Both the position numbers and the translations under genes were made by a program. 32,624 nucleotides of DNA, taken from a virus. A model generated the notes under the pieces. The model was not told where the DNA came from, ran no database searches, and was given only the letters and a program-made list of their open reading frames with translations. The stretch lies in the IMG/VR virus record IMGVR_UViG_3300045996_001074, positions 1 through 32,624 of that record. One strand, 5' to 3'. The number at the start of each line of letters is the position of its first letter. Position 1 is the stretch's first letter. This document shows positions 6,865 through 16,005 of the stretch, in pieces.

Positions 6865-8592
6865 TTATTCGTCCTCGGTAGAAATCGCTCGCTGTGTCGG
6901 GATGACGCAGGCCGTGGAGCCAAGCGCCGACACCTTGACCGCACCCATGCTTTCATCAATGGCGGCCCGCTCCAACAGATACAGGTGCCCGCTATCCCCG
7001 GTGCCGATTATCAAGCCCCGCCGATAAACTCCCGGCTCTACACTGCCCTCGGTATCGACCGGAGGTTCTATCTCTTTCTCGTATGGCTCCAGCACTGTGA
7101 TACGGTCATCGGTGCCCGCCATGCCCGCCAGCGCCTCTATCTCGCTATCCAGCACCCATGTCGCCCCTGGCTTCACGAACAGGTCCAGAGATTCCTCATA
7201 GGCCGCATAGGGCAGGGTTTCGACTGCATCTAACGTGGTTAGTCCGAGATTGGCCTGATTGATGGCCGCACCTGCCGTAGCCCCGGCTGAATCCACCGTT
7301 GTCCACGAACCAGAATAGACGTAGCGCCTGCCATCTGCCAAAGCCACGGTATTGATACCCAGCGCTGTGATGTCATCACTGAACGTATTATCAAGGGTTG
7401 GTGCCGAGGTGCCGCCCACCGACTTATAAAGCTTGGGACCAGCAGCCATCCACAGATTGCCGCCATGCACATAGGTCATCGTGACCGCTTCGCTGATGGT
7501 GTACTTGGGATGCAGGCCGGTGGCGTCCATGCTGTAAACCTGCGTCTTATTGCTCATTGCCCCAGCATCGACATAAACCGCCATCAGCGTTGTGCCGACA
7601 CCTTCCACGAATTGCAGCGTGCGAGTCTCGCCCCACGCCAGAATACCCCGCGTCTTGTCTTTGGGGATGCTGGAGGGTGCGCGGTCGATATGCAGCAGGC
7701 CAAAGGGGATAACGAGATACAAGTCGGTGCCTATCAGTGCAGCATCAGCGGCCGCTGCCGCTGTATCTGTCCCATTCTCGTAGTCGCTGCCCGTTTCCAG
7801 CAAAGTCAGGGCATCGCCATCGAACGAATAAAACTTCGCCTCGCTGCCGTCCATGTTGCGCGCAAAAACAAAATACAAACCGTCCGAGATGCGGCGAATC
7901 TTCACGATTCGTTCCAGTCCGGTCTCGTGGCCGTCGTAAGATTCGACCGGCACGAACTTGAGCCTGAAAGTAATCTCTTGCCCTGGTGGCTTCAGATAAT
8001 CATAGGCCCGTATCTGCGCACGCTCAGGACGAAGCCCCAGAGCAGGCTCCAGCACGTCCACATGGGGCGCTACCGGCTGGTGCTCATCCCAGTGCTCCGC
8101 CGATTCCTCGGCATCTTCTAAATCCGTTTCCATCGCCTCAGTCCGCACGCCAATAAACATCCAACTTTGACGGCGCGGGTTCGCGCTGATGGCCGGACGC
8201 TCCAAAGCCAGATGCGCGTGCTCGAACTCATTGCCAGCGTCGGGAGCTTGGTCAAGCTCGATATCCATGTAACTGGTTTGAGCACTGATGGAGTTGGAGA
8301 GCGTGACGGCGGCACTGTCGCTGACTATGGCGGCATCGCTACCCGTGGCCCTTGCCGTGACTGCGAGCGGGTCGCTAGGCCAGTCCCGCGTATCCCACAC
8401 CACTTCCATCACCCCGGCCTGCGTCGTGCCGCTGATGCGCACCGGCGTGCCGAGGCTCGCACCATTTTGGTCTACAACAGCATGAGCCGTGACAGCGCCA
8501 CCATTATCCGAATACGAATAGCGCACTTTTGTGACGCCGGACAATGCGGCATCTTCTACCGGCTCGATAAGAGTTAGTGAGAGTGTTGGCAT
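6865..8592 (-). CDS. Tail-tip protein with N-terminal Ig-like domain
   Basis: This 575-residue protein shows an Ig-like domain at about residues 1-100 (LSLTLIEPVEDAALSGVTKV and VRYSYSDNGG, ending AAVTLSNS), a pattern common in bacterial and phage surface proteins. The remainder has many short strands with aromatic and Gly turns (DGLYFVFARNMDG, GTDLYLVIPFG, GGNLWMAAGPKLYKS, GDSGHLYLLERAA), which read like repeated blades of a beta-propeller or similar all-beta fold. No enzyme motif is visible. It lies between the Trp-rich tail protein and the spike with gaps of 4-5 bases, so it belongs to the same tail-tip assembly. It is likely a structural or receptor-binding component. No ribosome-binding site is obvious at the ATG; coupling to the upstream stop is probable. 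Confidence 0.6.
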   Translation of the reverse strand: MPTLSLTLIEPVEDAALSGVTKVRYSYSDNGGAVTAHAVVDQNGASLGTPVRISGTTQAGVMEVVWDTRDWPSDPLAVTARATGSDAAIVSDSAAVTLSNSISAQTSYMDIELDQAPDAGNEFEHAHLALERPAISANPRRQSWMFIGVRTEAMETDLEDAEESAEHWDEHQPVAPHVDVLEPALGLRPERAQIRAYDYLKPPGQEITFRLKFVPVESYDGHETGLERIVKIRRISDGLYFVFARNMDGSEAKFYSFDGDALTLLETGSDYENGTDTAAAAADAALIGTDLYLVIPFGLLHIDRAPSSIPKDKTRGILAWGETRTLQFVEGVGTTLMAVYVDAGAMSNKTQVYSMDATGLHPKYTISEAVTMTYVHGGNLWMAAGPKLYKSVGGTSAPTLDNTFSDDITALGINTVALADGRRYVYSGSWTTVDSAGATAGAAINQANLGLTTLDAVETLPYAAYEESLDLFVKPGATWVLDSEIEALAGMAGTDDRITVLEPYEKEIEPPVDTEGSVEPGVYRRGLIIGTGDSGHLYLLERAAIDESMGAVKVSALGSTACVIPTQRAISTEDE

Positions 8593-8596
8593 GATT

Positions 8597-11056
8597 TTAA
8601 GGGGCTATGATAATTCCCGGCGGTTCATGGTCAGGGCAACTCGGAGCAGTCAAGACAATGACCTCGATTTTCTCTTTGGCTTCGTCCATCAGTAGCTTCG
8701 ACTGCCCGAAGGTGAGACGCTTGGTATAGGTCGTTAAATCGTCCTGGTCAGCATCGCTATCGACCCTTGCCCAAAGAATCGGGTAAATGGCCTGATGTGC
8801 TTCGAGTGGCCTGTCTTTATCCAAATCATCGACCTGCAACCCCGGCCACGGCATGTCGTGAATCTCTTTGCTGTAAACCGTCCAGGTGGTGCCTTCGGGC
8901 ATCTTGTCTTTCGCGCAGGCAGAATGGTTGCACTGCGGGGTCGGTGGTATCCAGGTATCCACTCCGCCATCGGTGCGAAGCACAAAGCAAATCGCGTCAT
9001 AGCCAACAGCGGGGTCGTAGGGCATCACAACGCCGCTGCCGGGGCGATAGCCAATCACTGAGGCTGTGTGCTGGTAGCGGTCAAGAAAGGGCGGTGCTGC
9101 CGATTCTAACCCGCTGGCTCGCCACACGCCGCCACCCTCTGCCGCCAAATCCTCGAACCACATCAAGCGGGCCGGTAGCTTGGTTAAATCAAATCCTGCT
9201 GCTACAAGGTCTGTCTGTGAGAACAAAAATGCTTGTGCGGTGACATTCCAGAATCCGCACACCTTAACCGGACGGCCTGTAAATTTCAGCATCCGCCACT
9301 TATCTTCAATCGCCCCATTAACAACACGCCGCCCCGGCCCCGCAATGATGTATTCACCGTTCACCAGCGATTTAGTCATGCGCCGCATCCGATACGGAAA
9401 ATTCATCTCTTGCCAGCCGTATTGCGTGCCGACAACGCAAATACCGCCTTCGCCTTCAGTGCCTTCCTCGCCATCTTCGTCCACAGAGAGCGGGTTACGG
9501 CCCGTTACGATGAGATAGGAGCCATCGCTATCGCCACCAGTTTCCATGTGCTGCCAGTTGTGCGTGCGAGCTTCATAGATAGCGCCTGATGCCTGGGACC
9601 AGTCCTTGCCTGTCCACCAGGTGATGCGCTGCAATGCCCCGTCTTCGCCAAAGTTCTTATCCTGCGTCACACCATACGGCAGCCCGAGCCACTTGGTCAT
9701 TGAGCTAGGACCATGAAACACCGTGCCTGCCCTGCGCACGCGGCTTTGCCCTTCCTGCACCAGCATGGCGTTGTAGAAGTGCAACGCTTCCTCATCCGGA
9801 TCGCCGCCAAAATACTCCGTCAGGTGATATGTCTTGCCTGCCACTTCGATGATGCACTGCCCGCCCGGTTGGCCATCGGTCGCCAACGGGATACCGGGTA
9901 GCGCGTCCCCAATGTCGGCGTCAGGGTCGTATTTGTGCAGAGAACACTTACTCAAGACGAGGATGGTGCCGTTGCTGAGTTCAAGGATGCGCGTTACCGA
10001 ATGGTCTGCCTTCGCACATTCGCATAGGCCATTACTCGGGTTCAGGTCCAAGCCAAGCAAATCAACGCTACCATCTGCATTCAGCTTGCCCAGATACATG
10101 ACCGGCCCGGTATCGGTAGCGCGGTTGCCGCCAATGAGCGTGCCCAGCGAGGTTTGTGCGTAGGCGGTTACGCTGCGTGCCATCGGGTCGAAGGCGACGT
10201 CACTCAGCACACCCGCCGTGTCTTTGACCAGCGCTGCGCCAGGATTCGGGATGACATTGGCACCGACTGTCCATGAATCCGAACCATCACCTGCGCCCAC
10301 ACGAACCTTCAAGAAACTCCACTCGCCATCCTGCGGCGTCGAACTGATGCGATAAGGCGTGTATTCGGGCGGGTCGGTAGTCTGTCCGCTTTCGAGTAGC
10401 GAGCGCCGAAGAACCCATAACGGATGCAGCGGGTCAAGCGGTGGCCGCCCCACATCTTCTATCGGGTTCCAACCATATTCAACCGTCGATTCGACATACA
10501 GATAATCCTCATCCATCTCGTAACCAGGTGGCAGCACATAGGGGCGGGTGACATTTTGCAGGTGAGCGCACAGCAGGTATGAACCGGCTGCCTGAGCATC
10601 AATGCCCCACGTATTAGCGCCCACGGTGGCCGTAGTGACCACAGCAACGCCGCTATCTGCCACCGTGCCGTCAGAGGCTTTGTAGAGCTTCCATTCAAGG
10701 TTTGCACTTGCAGGCATTCCGGCCCATTCATGCATCCCGCAACTGGCTACCATCGCTTGCCCGGTCGCGACATGGCACACTGGGTCGAGGCCGCTGGTGA
10801 CGGTGGTGCCGGGAGTTGTCACGCCCACCACGCGCAACGTTTTCGGCACAGCCAGAATCGCGCCGCCGCCCAGCCAGCGCCCGAAGCGGTCGAAGTCCCA
10901 CGGCCCACCATAAGCACGGTCGTCGCTTTTCCAGACGGTGCATTGCTGCCCATACCACCATTTACCGTGAGCATAAAACGCTTCTTTAGGCTGCACATCG
11001 ATTAACGGGTCGTATTCTATGGAGTCATCGACTCGAAGCACAGGGAAGTTGCTCAT
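8597..11056 (-). CDS. Large tail-tip protein, family unknown
   Basis: This 819-residue protein is unusually rich in Trp and Gly turns and predicted all-beta. The N-terminus (EAFYAHGKWWYGQQCTVWKS) and repeats such as GTILVLSKCSLHKYDPDADI and GGQCIIEVAGKTYHL look like propeller-type or carbohydrate-binding strands. Residues about 560-580 are acidic (DEDGEEGTEGEGG). Several Cys occur in pairs (CECAK, CNHSACAK). No known catalytic motif is seen and no named family is recognised. The start ATG overlaps the previous stop in an ATGA junction (11053-11056), so translation is coupled. The order after hub-like genes and before the spike suggests a baseplate or central-fibre component. Confidence 0.6.
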   Translation of the reverse strand: MSNFPVLRVDDSIEYDPLIDVQPKEAFYAHGKWWYGQQCTVWKSDDRAYGGPWDFDRFGRWLGGGAILAVPKTLRVVGVTTPGTTVTSGLDPVCHVATGQAMVASCGMHEWAGMPASANLEWKLYKASDGTVADSGVAVVTTATVGANTWGIDAQAAGSYLLCAHLQNVTRPYVLPPGYEMDEDYLYVESTVEYGWNPIEDVGRPPLDPLHPLWVLRRSLLESGQTTDPPEYTPYRISSTPQDGEWSFLKVRVGAGDGSDSWTVGANVIPNPGAALVKDTAGVLSDVAFDPMARSVTAYAQTSLGTLIGGNRATDTGPVMYLGKLNADGSVDLLGLDLNPSNGLCECAKADHSVTRILELSNGTILVLSKCSLHKYDPDADIGDALPGIPLATDGQPGGQCIIEVAGKTYHLTEYFGGDPDEEALHFYNAMLVQEGQSRVRRAGTVFHGPSSMTKWLGLPYGVTQDKNFGEDGALQRITWWTGKDWSQASGAIYEARTHNWQHMETGGDSDGSYLIVTGRNPLSVDEDGEEGTEGEGGICVVGTQYGWQEMNFPYRMRRMTKSLVNGEYIIAGPGRRVVNGAIEDKWRMLKFTGRPVKVCGFWNVTAQAFLFSQTDLVAAGFDLTKLPARLMWFEDLAAEGGGVWRASGLESAAPPFLDRYQHTASVIGYRPGSGVVMPYDPAVGYDAICFVLRTDGGVDTWIPPTPQCNHSACAKDKMPEGTTWTVYSKEIHDMPWPGLQVDDLDKDRPLEAHQAIYPILWARVDSDADQDDLTTYTKRLTFGQSKLLMDEAKEKIEVIVLTAPSCPDHEPPGIIIAP

Positions 11057-11982
11057 GGTTCAATCTCCCCAGCATCGGTATCGATGGTTGTCGTATGGTC
11101 TCCGATATGATTCTCCGTATCACCGCTGCCGTCGCCGCGGACACCGAGCACGATGGTAGCAGCGTGAGCGCGTGAGGGGCCGGGAGGGTTCGATTCGCCC
11201 AATCCGCGCAGGCAGGCATCGATCAGTGAGCGCAGATTGTCCATCGGCAATGCTTGAGGCCGCAACCCGCCAGTCGAGATCGCCGCCAGTGCTTGTGCCA
11301 GCGCCGCTGCAACCATTTCTTCGATAACGATGCGCGATGCCCGTGTATCGCCGGGAGAAGGCAGCCAGGGGCCGGTGCCGACATAAGTGAGACCGCCACC
11401 GCCGCCTCCCCCACCACCAGCTTCGAGCGTATCCAGGCGTGCGAGCATCGAAAGGTAACGAGATTGCTGCAATGCCAGCGTAGGGATAATGTCCGATTCG
11501 GCGGCAGTCGTATCGATGCTGTTTACTGAATCAACATCGGTAACGACTTTGCCGAGGATGCCCGAACCTGCGGCAGGCTTTGAGGCGTGCCAGGTGGCAG
11601 ACCATGTTACCGTGTCGTCGTCTGGATCGACTGTTGGCGTCAGCTTGCCCCACCCGGTAAAGTTGGCCGTCACACCCGAAATAATGACATCTTCATCAAG
11701 CGCGTAAAGCGTGCCCTGATGCACCCACTGCATTCCGTCCGGGAGTTTGATGGTGAGCGAGGGCGAAGAAGGCAATACTGGAGCGCCATTGGTATCGGCA
11801 GTGGTGACAAGGCGGCCATTGCCGAGATAGGCAGATGCCGCCGTGCTGGAGCCAAAGCCGCCAGCAGCAAAGGCGGCCTCCAGTTCCGTCATGGTGGCAT
11901 CCCATGCCGTTTCGAAATTATCGGGCGTGAAGATGATGCCGGTATCGAATATTTCTTGCAGTACGCGTGGTAAAGACCTCAT
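11053..11982 (-). CDS. Tail fibre connector with polyglycine hinge
   Basis: This 309-residue protein is not recognised as a family. Residues 1-60 are helical (LPRVLQEIFDTG, then a T-rich and Ala-rich stretch). Residues about 70-150 are beta-rich. A run of nine glycines lies at about residues 188-196, followed by LTYVGTGPWLPSPGD, an Ala-rich helix and a low-complexity acidic C-terminus. The layout of helical base, beta stem, glycine hinge and tip suggests a connector that attaches fibres to the tail tip; this is inference. It is coupled on both sides by ATGA overlaps, with the 76-residue gene upstream and the 819-residue gene downstream. Confidence 0.55.
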   Translation of the reverse strand: MRSLPRVLQEIFDTGIIFTPDNFETAWDATMTELEAAFAAGGFGSSTAASAYLGNGRLVTTADTNGAPVLPSSPSLTIKLPDGMQWVHQGTLYALDEDVIISGVTANFTGWGKLTPTVDPDDDTVTWSATWHASKPAAGSGILGKVVTDVDSVNSIDTTAAESDIIPTLALQQSRYLSMLARLDTLEAGGGGGGGGGLTYVGTGPWLPSPGDTRASRIVIEEMVAAALAQALAAISTGGLRPQALPMDNLRSLIDACLRGLGESNPPGPSRAHAATIVLGVRGDGSGDTENHIGDHTTTIDTDAGEIEP

Positions 11983-12209
11983 CCATTCATCTCCCGAAAC
12001 TTGCTAGGAACAAAGTAAAAATCATCTGTCCAGGGACTACCTACCAGCCAGCGTCGCCTTACCTTGCCGTCATTGCCAACATTGGTGCTCGTGGTTCGCC
12101 CACCGGTTGCAAAGGTGCCGCTACCGCCCGCATTCATGCGCGACGAAAAGCCCGCCGGTCTCGCCTGCCTGACTATTTCTTTGGCGCGCAGATCGTCTTC
12201 ATTACGCAT
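11979..12209 (-). CDS. Small tail-tip protein, 76 residues
   Basis: The start ATG at 12207-12209 is chosen because GGAGG lies about 8 bases upstream, giving a protein that opens MRNEDDLRAKEIVRQ. A longer frame reading upstream would run through the hub gene and has no start signal. The ATG lies inside the end of the hub gene (8-base overlap) and the stop overlaps the next ATG (ATGA), so three genes are translationally chained. The protein is basic, with a Gly/Thr-rich centre (GGSGTFATGGRTTST) and an aromatic tail (SPWTDDFYFVPSKF). No family recognised. Probably a minor structural or assembly component of the tail tip. Confidence 0.65.
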   Translation of the reverse strand: MRNEDDLRAKEIVRQARPAGFSSRMNAGGSGTFATGGRTTSTNVGNDGKVRRRWLVGSPWTDDFYFVPSKFREMNG

Positions 12210-14874
12210 AATCCATGTCCTCCGCAATCTGGAAGTCCACCACCATGCGCTGCCCCTTATCGCCTGCCAGTGCCCCGGCTTCGATGTTGTTGATAATGGC
12301 CTTGATACCAAATAAGCGCGGCATGTCGCCAGTTACCAGCGACGGGTCGAAATCTATCTCCCCTGGCCCGAATACCGGCGGCAGTCCTTGCGGGGTCTCA
12401 GGCCGAATATTCAACTCTTCCCGCGCCACCTGCAAGCACATCGCATCATCCGTCAGTGAGTCATCCGGCCCGATGGTATCGATGCTATCGTTGCCCAGCC
12501 AGAACAGCGAGTCCTCAAACCCCGGCTCAGTCGCTTGCGGTATCGTTTCAGTCTGCACATACCGCTGGCCCGTTAATCGGTCACGTGCTCCAATAACCGT
12601 CACGCCGGTCAGGTAGCGCCGAATATCCTTGACCATCTTGAACTCATTACGCAGACAAAGCGGACTGAGATAGCTCACATTATTCGGGCCATCATAGGTG
12701 AGTTCGGGCCGATTCCGTACTGAGAACTTGGATAGCCTGATTCCATCCTTATCGCTATACAGGTCATAGCCAGGACAGAAGTTCTTAGACAGGTATTGCA
12801 GCCATTCCCATCCCCGCGCATTCTGACTTGGTTTCACGAGAGGAAACTTACCGGGCTTGGGCGGCTTGATGCGCCGAAGTCCAATATTGCCCGCTGGGAT
12901 ATTGGCATACAGAGATTCAGGCATACCCAGATCGCGGCAGACCGTGCGCATGGCATCATTGGGGAACTCACCATCTGCCGGAACCAGCGCCACCATGTTC
13001 TTATCAAGCCACGCTTCAGGGCCAACTACTTCGAGAATGATTTCGCTACCCACCAGGCCAATCGTGGCAAATCCTGACGCGGTGGAAATCTCCCCCACCC
13101 TGCCCGTCTCATGGGCAACAGGGCGTCCGCCGGTCATCATCGTTACATTGGTTTCGTTATCGCGGTCATAGAGCCACAGCAGAGCGGCGCAGTCCGATAT
13201 GTTCAGCGGTGGTGCGCTTGCCGCGTGCAGTACCACCGTCGCCTTCAACCCGCGCCGCCTATCGCCCTCAATCAGCAAGTCTTTGATATGGTTGCCCGAT
13301 GGTGACAGTTCGTTCTCGCCTTGAACTTGCGAATCCCACACTGGGGCACCCAATGCGGGTGTACCCCCTGCCTTGATATGGCACGCGATGCGATAGACCT
13401 CGGGCGTATAGCTGCGGTTGTCGGATACGAGGGTGAGCTGAAGCTGGAACTGCGAAGAGATAACGATATCGCCGTAAGTGGCTTCCTCTCGAATCTCGAT
13501 AAGCTCCAACTGCACATCAGTCTCGTTTTCGTCGTAAGCCGAATCGCTGGTGAGAACCACATTGTCATTAGAGAATGGATACGGGATATCGAACGGTTGA
13601 GTGAGCACGGTGCCGTAGTTGGCATATTTGGGATGCCCGAATACGACGCCCCAGACGCCGCCATTACTTTTAAGCGTGATGCGCGAACCGGCGGGAAGTC
13701 CGGTGCCATATTGTCCCAGTTCTGTCAGGCGCTTGTTCTCATAAACAAAGCGCGAGTCATCCACCTGCACCACGACATAGCCCGACTGAAGGAACTGAAC
13801 AGTAATATCAATGGCCCTGCCAATCATGTTTACGGCTTCCTCGTTCAGCTTAAACGCAATCTTTTCAAGATAAAGTTCGTATTCCAAATCCTTGCGCTGT
13901 TGCTCATCGTCTGCCGTTAGGTGCTTGGAGTCCTTCAGCGCCTGAATCTGAGTTTGCAGCGATTCAATTTCCGCACTGTCCGCCGTATTGGGCTTGCCGT
14001 CTTTGGCCCGAAGAACCGCAATCCTTTGCTCCCACGTCAGCACCTGCGCCCGCTCCGCCACCGTCAGCCTTCCCCGATCCAGAATAGCCTCAAGCTCCGC
14101 CAGCTTGTCCTGCCGCTCTTTGGCGCTCTTAGGGCTGCCTTTGGCGTTTACGGGCCGATAGTGGATAAAATGGGCGCTGTTACCATCTTCGCCAATCACA
14201 ATGGCGTACAGTGTCTTACCGTTGCCGAACTCAATGGTGTAATCATGATGCGCCTGCCCTTCGGGTGCCTTGTAGCGGTAAAGACGAAGAGAGAAGGCGC
14301 GGTTGCGCCCCAACGTGAATACGCTGTTGATAACGACCGGCACATTGGCCGCCTGCAACTCCCACTTGATACCGCTCACGCCGCTATTCAGATACTGATA
14401 AGCAGTGATGAAATAGCTATAAGAGCCATCATTCAACTGATCGCGCTCGACTATCTTTTGGTCGAGCAATTCCTGCAACTTGGTTTTTTCGTCACCGGTG
14501 GCCGCATTGACTTTAGGCGTCAGGGCTTCAATTTCCGCCAACACTGCCGTCTTCGCCAGTTCCCGCTCCGCCTGCTCTTGTGCCGATGGTTCGTGCAGCC
14601 AGTCCGTCCACTTGCTGTTGCGCCATTCAATCGAATAGGGCAGCGTGATAGCCTGCGCTTTAATCTTTGCGGGCAGCCCCGGCATCCCATCAAAATCTTC
14701 TTCGTGCCCTTCGTCCAAATCAGTCCATTGCAGGTTCGTTGTTTGGCCAGGCGCGATAACGCCCATCGTCGCCAACTGATTCGACATGAAGTCGATGTAG
14801 AACGGCGGATGCGCCGGTTGCGGCCAGCGCGTCAAAGACATACGCGGATACCAGCGGACAGCGTGACGTGCCAT
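12202..14874 (-). CDS. Tail hub / tail-associated protein (Tal position)
   Basis: This 890-residue protein is the second gene after the tape measure, the usual place of the siphovirus tail-associated hub. Residues 1-95 and 150-245 are beta-rich. Two charged helical stretches (about 97-148 and 248-348, rich in E, K, Q and L) are predicted coiled coils inserted between beta domains. The C-terminal part (about 600-890: GMPESLYANIPAGNIG, FKMVKDIRRYLTGVTVIGAR, MVVDFQIAE) resembles the hub fold seen in gp27-like and late-control-D-like proteins, but this is a weak visual match. No lysozyme or peptidase motif is visible. The ATG overlaps the preceding stop in TAATG. The insertions make it longer than a minimal hub. 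Confidence 0.6.
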   Translation of the reverse strand: MARHAVRWYPRMSLTRWPQPAHPPFYIDFMSNQLATMGVIAPGQTTNLQWTDLDEGHEEDFDGMPGLPAKIKAQAITLPYSIEWRNSKWTDWLHEPSAQEQAERELAKTAVLAEIEALTPKVNAATGDEKTKLQELLDQKIVERDQLNDGSYSYFITAYQYLNSGVSGIKWELQAANVPVVINSVFTLGRNRAFSLRLYRYKAPEGQAHHDYTIEFGNGKTLYAIVIGEDGNSAHFIHYRPVNAKGSPKSAKERQDKLAELEAILDRGRLTVAERAQVLTWEQRIAVLRAKDGKPNTADSAEIESLQTQIQALKDSKHLTADDEQQRKDLEYELYLEKIAFKLNEEAVNMIGRAIDITVQFLQSGYVVVQVDDSRFVYENKRLTELGQYGTGLPAGSRITLKSNGGVWGVVFGHPKYANYGTVLTQPFDIPYPFSNDNVVLTSDSAYDENETDVQLELIEIREEATYGDIVISSQFQLQLTLVSDNRSYTPEVYRIACHIKAGGTPALGAPVWDSQVQGENELSPSGNHIKDLLIEGDRRRGLKATVVLHAASAPPLNISDCAALLWLYDRDNETNVTMMTGGRPVAHETGRVGEISTASGFATIGLVGSEIILEVVGPEAWLDKNMVALVPADGEFPNDAMRTVCRDLGMPESLYANIPAGNIGLRRIKPPKPGKFPLVKPSQNARGWEWLQYLSKNFCPGYDLYSDKDGIRLSKFSVRNRPELTYDGPNNVSYLSPLCLRNEFKMVKDIRRYLTGVTVIGARDRLTGQRYVQTETIPQATEPGFEDSLFWLGNDSIDTIGPDDSLTDDAMCLQVAREELNIRPETPQGLPPVFGPGEIDFDPSLVTGDMPRLFGIKAIINNIEAGALAGDKGQRMVVDFQIAEDMDYA

Positions 14875-16004
14875 TAGGCCACCACCTCCGCCACAGCAGC
14901 CCAGCGACGACCACCATTGAGAGATTCAGCCGCTGGCAAGCCCGAACCATCCACAATCAGCACTTTGCCGGTCTCATCCTCTTCCATCGAATAACTCTCA
15001 TCGCTATCGGCTTCCATAACATCGATGACGGCCTGAATAATATTGCGCTCGATACGACGCACGACAAGACGCTCACCCTGAATAGCAAGGGCAAGTCGTG
15101 TCCCGTCTTTAAGTCGCACTGTTTTTGGCATCGTTACACCGGCTTCAAAAATGACTTGTTCTTCAATCTCGGCAGTCTCGGGGTTCACGTATTTAATTCG
15201 TTCCCACCGATGCCGTCCGCTAAATCGTGACTGATATTCGATATAGCCTTTTTCTTCGTCATAAACCGCCAGTATCAGCAACCCGTCATCATCTTCCATG
15301 AGCGAGGGCGACACACCCGGCACATACCCACCGCCATGATAAATCTGATAGCCGCGCCATGCCTGCCCTGCCTGCGTGTACTCACCCACGCCCCGCGCAG
15401 AGAGCAACGCGCCCATGCCGCTGATAGTCGTATCAACACGTTCATCGCTACCTTCTTCGAACGCCCACGCATATTCAACTGTCTTTGGCCCGAATCCCCA
15501 CGTGTCATTTGTGATCGTGACCTTTGTACCTTTGGGTAACCGATGGTTCACATAAATTGGCGAATACCAGTCCGCGACGATGGTGGCGACGGCGTTGGTA
15601 CTTTCCTGCCCTTCAGTCGGTAACAGCAGCCCTTGCTCACTTGCTGCCGTGCCGCCCTGCAAATACTGCCCGATGGTGGCATCAGTAACATCGACTCCCC
15701 CGGCTATCTCGGTATCGAACGTGTCATTGACATAGTTCCAGGTAAAGAAGATGATGCCGGGAAGCCCCAGCCCCACCATGAACAACCGGATACCAATAGT
15801 CGATTTATAAAGCACCTTGCCGCCAGGACTGGTAAATGTCACCGTGAATGCACCGGTGGCCGTCACGCCTGACATGCCTTCACTCGTTAGATTGACTTGC
15901 CAGATAATGGCTTTTTTAAACCGAAACTTCTTCGCCATGCTCTTGATCGGCAGCACGCCTCCGGAGGTTGCGGGTTTAAAATCTTCATACCAAAGGTCTG
16001 CCAT
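14874..16004 (-). CDS. Distal-tail-like protein
   Basis: This 376-residue protein directly follows the tape measure, the position of the distal tail protein (Dit) that forms the adaptor between tube and tip. It is beta-rich, with a GAFTVTFTSPGGKVLYKSTI strand pair near residue 51-70 and a hydrophobic segment LFMVGLGLPGIIFFTWNYV at about 74-92 that is probably buried rather than transmembrane. The C-terminus (RLALAIQGERLVVRRIERNI) forms strands and a helix. Sequence similarity to known Dit families is not evident, so the call rests on order. The stop of the tape measure ends one base before the ATG; the 3' end overlaps the hub gene by one base (TAATG). Confidence 0.5.
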   Translation of the reverse strand: MADLWYEDFKPATSGGVLPIKSMAKKFRFKKAIIWQVNLTSEGMSGVTATGAFTVTFTSPGGKVLYKSTIGIRLFMVGLGLPGIIFFTWNYVNDTFDTEIAGGVDVTDATIGQYLQGGTAASEQGLLLPTEGQESTNAVATIVADWYSPIYVNHRLPKGTKVTITNDTWGFGPKTVEYAWAFEEGSDERVDTTISGMGALLSARGVGEYTQAGQAWRGYQIYHGGGYVPGVSPSLMEDDDGLLILAVYDEEKGYIEYQSRFSGRHRWERIKYVNPETAEIEEQVIFEAGVTMPKTVRLKDGTRLALAIQGERLVVRRIERNIIQAVIDVMEADSDESYSMEEDETGKVLIVDGSGLPAAESLNGGRRWAAVAEVVA

Positions 16005-16005
16005 A

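Noticed and set aside
13921-14877. 318-codon plus-strand frame opposite the hub gene
   Set aside because: Composition is that of a shadow frame; no ribosome-binding site and no promoter; the hub gene on the other strand is coherent.
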